DNA of 24,702 nucleotides. Origin: RGIG8700 sp964568815 (GTDB taxonomy: Bacteria > Bacillota > Clostridia > RGIG6154). Below are positions 21,607 through 24,702 of the stretch, one piece after another. Within the stretch, counting starts at the first letter, position 1. Each line of letters opens with the position of its first letter. The notes beneath the pieces were generated by a model. The model did no database searches. It had not been told where the DNA came from and saw only the letters and a program-made list of their open reading frames with translations. Where the stretch lies: assembly GCA_964568815.1 (NCBI GenBank), contig CAZMRY010000015.1:1-24702 (forward strand), given 5' to 3'. The position numbers and the translations under genes are program-made.

Positions 21607-23763
21607 ATGAAAAGAATTATCTCACTTTTCCTTTCCCTGCTTATGGTTGTATCTTTAGCTCCTGCCGCTGCTGCTGCAGAATATAACGATACAACAATCA
21701 GTTTTTCCATAACATCGGAGAACGAAAATGTTATTTATGTGCAACCCGGCACAGAATTGACTATAGATATCTCAACGATAAACAAAACAAATGAGGGCGA
21801 AGAATTTAAAGTCCAGACAGTATGGTTTGAGGTTCCTATTGATAAGGATTTCTTTGAGGTTGATGAAGCTAACCTTGCAGACAACATTGAAAGTAATGTT
21901 ATCAAATATGCTGATCTTGTTTTCTTAAAAAAGACATCATCCTACAAAGCCAAATATCTGGGCAATTATACTGATTTACCTGGCTGGTACAGAATGTATG
22001 CCGATAAAGAAAAAGTAGGAAGCTTTAAGGTTAAGGTTAAGGCTACATCGGGACAGACAACTGTTTCAGCAAGTTATATGTCCTTGTATGAGGAAGATCC
22101 AAAACAATACAATACTGTTTGTGACAGTTTAACAGTTATTATCGGCGATGAACCGCCAACTCTTTATACTGTTAAATATATCAGTGAGGGTGCAGAAGTT
22201 TCAAGCTCACAGAATGCGGCGGGAACAATCACAGTTGGTCCTGCACCGAGCAATGGTCCTGCAAACCACATATTCAAGGGCTGGGAGCATAACGGCACAC
22301 TTTATCAGCCTGGTGCATCTTTTGAGCTTACAGGCGATACAACCTTTACTGCAAAATGGGAGCCTCAGCTTGTAAGCTATTCCATTTCCTTTGTTACAAA
22401 CGGCGGTTCTGCTGTTGAAAAGGTCACAATGCAGGAAGGTTCTACTGTTGATTTATCTGCTTACACATCAGAAAAAGCAGGATATACCTTTGAAGGCTGG
22501 TATGTTGACGAAACACTTTCACAGAAGGTTACAAGCATAATTCTTGACGGTAACAAAACCGTTTATGCAAAGTGGAGTGAAACACTGAAAACAACCTATA
22601 CTCTTACTTTTAACACAAACGGAGGAAGCAATATTGCTCCTGTGACAAAAGAAGAGGGCTCAACTATTACACTTTCGGACTATACCACATCAAAAAGCGG
22701 TTATAACTTTGCAGGATGGTATCTTGATGCCGCACTTACAAACAAGATTACAACAGTTTCTTTAAATGAAAACATAACTGTTTACGCTAAGTGGACACTC
22801 GCCGGTGGCGGCGGTGGAGGTGGCGGCGGAGGCGGCGGTGTAACCGCTGTTGAATACGACCTCACCTTTGAAACAATTGAAGGCAGCAAACTTGGTGTTG
22901 TCAGTGCAGGTGCAAATACAGTTATTGACCTGACCCAATATACATTCACAAAGGATGGATATACCTTTGAGGGTTGGTACACCGACAAAGATTTAACTCA
23001 AAAAGTAACAAGCATAAAGCTTACAAAAGACACAACTCTTTATGCAAAGTGGGTAGAGTCAACAGAAATTAAGCCTGATTACAAGCCGTCTATATTAACA
23101 GACGAGCATTATGCTTACATTGTTGGCCGTGAAGGTGGAATGATAGCGCCTGAAAGCGATATTACAAGAGCAGAAGTTGCTACCATTATCTACAGATTGC
23201 TTAAGGAAGACGAAAGAAACAAAGCTAAAACAAAAGAAAATGCATTCACAGATGTGAACGAAGACGATTGGTTTAATACAGCAGTTTCCACTCTTGCAAG
23301 TCTTGAACTTGTAAAGGGTCGTACAGATGATACATTCGCACCTGATGCCTTTATCACAAGAGCAGAGCTTGCAACTATTTTTGCAAGAATGGTTGAAGTT
23401 GCTTATGACGGCAAGGTGTTGTTCAGTGATGTATCAGGACATTGGGCTGAAAGCTACATATGCGAAGCAGCAACAGCAGAATGGATAGTTGGATACGACG
23501 GTCTCTTCCGTCCTGATGACAACATTACAAGAGCAGAGGTTATGACACTTGTTAACCGTGTGCTTAACCGTGAACCTGAGAGCAAAGACGACTTGCTTGA
23601 TGGTATGACAACATGGAAAGACAACGCAGACTCAACTGCATGGTATTACCTTGCGGTTCAGGAAGCTACCAACAGCCATACATACGAAATGAAGGCTGAC
23701 GGTAAGCATGAAAAGTGGATATCTCTCACAGAAAATCCCGATTGGTCGAAAATTGAAGACTGA
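21607..23763 (+). CDS. SLH-anchored cohesin-like surface protein with B-repeats, 718 aa
   Basis: The signal peptide ends near residue 24 (AAAAA-EY). Residues about 28-180 form a beta-sandwich ending in KVGSFKVKVKA and DSLTVII, similar in plan to cohesins. Four InlB/Listeria-Bacteroides B-repeats follow (about 186-252, 258-325, 331-398 and 417-484), each with FxGWY or FKGWE and ending in Y/T-AKW. A run of 12 glycines (400-411) separates repeats three and four. Three SLH motifs fill about 494-660, with ITRAEVATI, ITRAELATI and ITRAEVMTL; these bind secondary cell-wall polymers. The protein thus presents a cohesin-like head on a B-repeat stalk, a plausible receptor for the dockerin-like ends of the two upstream proteins. 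An AGAAAGGA ribosome site precedes the ATG. Confidence 0.9.
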   Translation: MKRIISLFLSLLMVVSLAPAAAAAEYNDTTISFSITSENENVIYVQPGTELTIDISTINKTNEGEEFKVQTVWFEVPIDKDFFEVDEANLADNIESNVIKYADLVFLKKTSSYKAKYLGNYTDLPGWYRMYADKEKVGSFKVKVKATSGQTTVSASYMSLYEEDPKQYNTVCDSLTVIIGDEPPTLYTVKYISEGAEVSSSQNAAGTITVGPAPSNGPANHIFKGWEHNGTLYQPGASFELTGDTTFTAKWEPQLVSYSISFVTNGGSAVEKVTMQEGSTVDLSAYTSEKAGYTFEGWYVDETLSQKVTSIILDGNKTVYAKWSETLKTTYTLTFNTNGGSNIAPVTKEEGSTITLSDYTTSKSGYNFAGWYLDAALTNKITTVSLNENITVYAKWTLAGGGGGGGGGGGGVTAVEYDLTFETIEGSKLGVVSAGANTVIDLTQYTFTKDGYTFEGWYTDKDLTQKVTSIKLTKDTTLYAKWVESTEIKPDYKPSILTDEHYAYIVGREGGMIAPESDITRAEVATIIYRLLKEDERNKAKTKENAFTDVNEDDWFNTAVSTLASLELVKGRTDDTFAPDAFITRAELATIFARMVEVAYDGKVLFSDVSGHWAESYICEAATAEWIVGYDGLFRPDDNITRAEVMTLVNRVLNREPESKDDLLDGMTTWKDNADSTAWYYLAVQEATNSHTYEMKADGKHEKWISLTENPDWSKIED
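22804..22839 (+). repeat. Poly-glycine codon tract
   Basis: Twelve consecutive glycine codons, mixed GGT, GGC and GGA, form a very GC-rich island in an AT-rich gene and encode a flexible linker between B-repeats three and four. Such a tract could change length by slippage, although codon mixing reduces that. Confidence 0.85.
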
Positions 23764-23770
23764 TTAAACT

Positions 23771-23800
23771 CTGTTGCAGGAATTTATTTTCCTGCAACAG
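23771..23800 (+). terminator. Perfect 12-bp hairpin after the SLH gene
   Basis: CTGTTGCAGGAA (23771-23782) pairs with TTCCTGCAACAG (23789-23800) across TTTATT, eight bases after the stop. ATAAAATGCATG follows, without a T run, so read-through into the next gene is likely and the hairpin may protect the 3' end. Confidence 0.5.
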
Positions 23801-23829
23801 ATAAAATGCATGAAAGGAGCAATAATTGT

Positions 23830-24129
23830 ATGAAATTACTTTTTGGACTTATCATTGGCACAGCGATTGCAGTAATAGTTGTTGCTCTTTATTGTGCTTT
23901 GATAATTGCCGGTCGCTCAGATGAACAGATAGAAAAGGATGACAGCGGTTTTTCAGAAAAGCAACTTTGCCCAAAATGCAAAACCGGCAAATACACTTAT
24001 GACCTTGATCCTAAATCGGAAACCTGTCCATACATAGGATGCTTGAAATGGAATAAGTGTCCTTTTTATAAACCGCTTGAAAAGTCCTCAAAATTGGACA
24101 GGATTAGGAGAAATAATAAAACAAGGTAA
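23830..24129 (+). CDS. Small membrane protein with Cys-rich tail, 99 aa
   Basis: I chose ATG 23830, ten bases after AAAGGAG; the frame runs further upstream but without a ribosome site. One membrane helix occupies about residues 2-28 (LIIGTAIAVIVVALYCALIIAG). The rest has five cysteines in CPKC..CPYIGC..KC spacing, a pattern able to bind one metal ion, and a basic end (KLDRIRRNNKTR). It ends the surface-gene run and is followed by the operon's terminator. I do not recognise the family; a metal-binding or redox role is possible but unproven. Confidence 0.65.
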   Translation: MKLLFGLIIGTAIAVIVVALYCALIIAGRSDEQIEKDDSGFSEKQLCPKCKTGKYTYDLDPKSETCPYIGCLKWNKCPFYKPLEKSSKLDRIRRNNKTR

Positions 24130-24174
24130 TGGTGTTATCCACCCCAAAAGGTTAAGCCTTGCGTACTAACTTAG

Positions 24175-24209
24175 AGCTTTGTGCGGATTTTATCCGTCAA
24201 AGCTTTTTT
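24175..24209 (+). terminator. Intrinsic terminator of the surface-gene run
   Basis: AGCTTTG (24175-24181) and CGGAT (24184-24188) pair with ATCCG (24192-24196) and CAAAGCT (24198-24204) around a TTT loop with a small bulge, followed by TTTTTTG. It is the best rightward terminator after the switch. Confidence 0.85.
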
Positions 24210-24217
24210 GTATAAAT

Positions 24218-24355
24218 CTGTTTACCTTTGTTAAAACAGGAACAACCTCTGCATCAGCAACTGTTGCAGGAAAGACTGAAACAGTCAAGGCAATGCTCTG
24301 GAACAAAGCAATGGCACCAATAACAGATGACATAATACTCACAGTATCAGAGTAG
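24218..24355 (+). pseudogene. C-terminal remnant of a secreted surface protein
   Basis: An open stretch ending in TAG at 24353-24355 translates to a sequence containing FVKTGTTSASATVAG and TVKAMLWNKAMAPI. From memory, a V-K-A-F/M-L-W-x-x-x-x-M-x-P-L/I pattern is a common C-terminal ending of large clostridial extracellular proteins. There is no start codon with a ribosome site, and the fragment starts right after the preceding terminator, so it is probably the 3' end of a gene deleted or rearranged here. Confidence 0.5.
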
Positions 24356-24356
24356 A

Positions 24357-24401
24357 TTTATAAAAGAACCTGCATGAGATATATGCAGGTTCTTTTATAA
24401 A
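24357..24401. terminator. Perfect 19-bp inverted repeat after the remnant
   Basis: TTTATAAAAGAACCTGCAT (24357-24375) pairs perfectly with 24383-24401 across GAGATAT, with TTCTTTTATAAA forming the T-rich 3' side. It probably was the terminator of the lost surface gene and can act in both directions, insulating the tRNA gene. Confidence 0.65.
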
Positions 24402-24433
24402 ATAGAAAAAGGTTCTTTTATAAAATAGAAAAA
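24388..24433 (+). repeat. Exact 23-bp tandem duplication
   Basis: A 23-base unit starting GGTTCTTTTATAAAATAG occurs twice back to back (24388-24410 and 24411-24433). The first copy includes the right arm of the preceding terminator, so this looks like a recent slippage duplication of a terminator tail. Confidence 0.9.
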
Positions 24434-24437
24434 AGAC

Positions 24438-24466
24438 TTGATTATTTTAAAATTCTTTGCTATAAT
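24438..24466 (+). promoter_or_regulatory. Promoter of tRNA-Leu
   Basis: TTGATT (24438-24443), a 17-base spacer and a perfect TATAAT (24461-24466) lie 11 bases before the tRNA's first base. Confidence 0.8.
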
Positions 24467-24477
24467 ATCAAAAGTAC

Positions 24478-24562
24478 GCGGGTGTGACGGAATTGGCAGA
24501 CGTGCAAGATTTAGGTTCTTGTGTCCTTAGGCGTGGGAGTTCAAGTCTCTTCACCCGCACCA
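24478..24562 (+). tRNA. tRNA-Leu, anticodon UAG
   Basis: The acceptor arms GCGGGTG (24478-24484) and CACCCGC (24552-24558) pair fully, with discriminator A and encoded CCA. The anticodon stem CAAGA/TCTTG encloses TTTAGGT, giving anticodon TAG (24512-24514), which reads CUN leucine codons. The long variable arm (near 24522-24540) is the class II feature expected for leucine, and GTTCAAGTC marks the T loop. It has its own promoter and terminator. Confidence 0.96.
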
Positions 24563-24570
24563 TGAAAAAA

Positions 24571-24599
24571 GCGTACTGAAATTTTCAGTACGCTTTTTT
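24571..24599 (+). terminator. tRNA-Leu terminator
   Basis: GCGTACTG (24571-24578) pairs with CAGTACGC (24586-24593) and is followed by TTTTTTC. The symmetric A run before it makes it usable in both directions. Confidence 0.9.
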
Positions 24600-24604
24600 C
24601 AGCG

Positions 24605-24702
24605 ATATAAATTCCTGACGGAATTTACTATATGTACTTCATACGCGATATATCTTCGATGCGATATGTTGCCTTGCGGCAACGAGAAAAAGGAATTTAT
24701 AT
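24605..24702. repeat. Palindromic MITE-like repeat, possibly cut by the window end
   Basis: ATATAAATTCC (24605-24615) is matched by an inverted GGAATTTATAT at 24692-24702. Inside are AAATTCC-TGAC-GGAATTT (24609-24626), a GATATATC-type stretch near 24647-24668, and GTTGCC/GGCAAC (near 24669-24683). The chain of small palindromes within terminal inverted repeats suggests a non-autonomous dispersed element. It could continue beyond the window. Confidence 0.55.

Overview
The window is low-GC DNA from a member of the Clostridia (Bacillota), most likely a gut or other anaerobic species known from a metagenome assembly. Pointers are the FMN-dependent enoyl reductase FabK in a clostridial fab/acc operon, strong AGGAGG-type ribosome sites, surface proteins with S-layer homology (SLH), B-repeat, cohesin-like and dockerin-like modules, and a 100-N scaffold gap whose two edges share exactly 55 bases.

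Layout. 1-46: fragment of a dispersed intergenic repeat. 92-650 (minus): a four-helix membrane protein and a 62-residue amphipathic protein, divergent from a TetR regulator (783-1295), with overlapping promoters and operator-like repeats between them. 1301-2061: a second TetR gene with a perfect promoter and one copy of an AGCAC-N5-GTGCT palindrome; two more copies lie in front of the next operon. 2062-9292: fatty-acid synthesis operon fabH-acpP-fabK-fabD-fabG-fabF-fabZ-accD-accA, lacking accB and accC. 9349-9391: its terminator. 9457-10293: tyrosine recombinase. 10302-10624: a 323-bp segment bounded by 24-bp inverted repeats and holding a consensus extended -10 promoter plus a bidirectional terminator. 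10656-10755: scaffold gap. 10862-24129: a run of plus-strand genes: a third TetR regulator, a small membrane protein, a 2706-residue secreted beta-helix protein with a C-terminal dockerin-like module, a 458-residue shorter paralogue, a 718-residue SLH protein with a cohesin-like N-terminus, and a small Cys-rich membrane protein. 24175-24209: terminator. 24218-24355: remnant of another surface-protein gene. 24478-24562: tRNA-Leu(UAG). 24605-24702: the start of a palindromic repeat cut by the window edge.

Main interpretation. The recombinase and inverted repeats form a probable phase-variation switch. In the orientation given, the promoter fires leftward, antisense to the recombinase gene. After inversion it would read into the TetR/surface-protein genes. 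The scaffold break lies exactly where a k=55 assembly graph would branch if both orientations were present in the sample. The proteins downstream could form a cohesin-dockerin surface assembly: an SLH-anchored cohesin-like protein and two dockerin-like partners, one of them giant. Separately, the second TetR protein is a candidate regulator of fatty-acid synthesis through the shared palindrome. All functions are read from sequence and family knowledge; none was tested.
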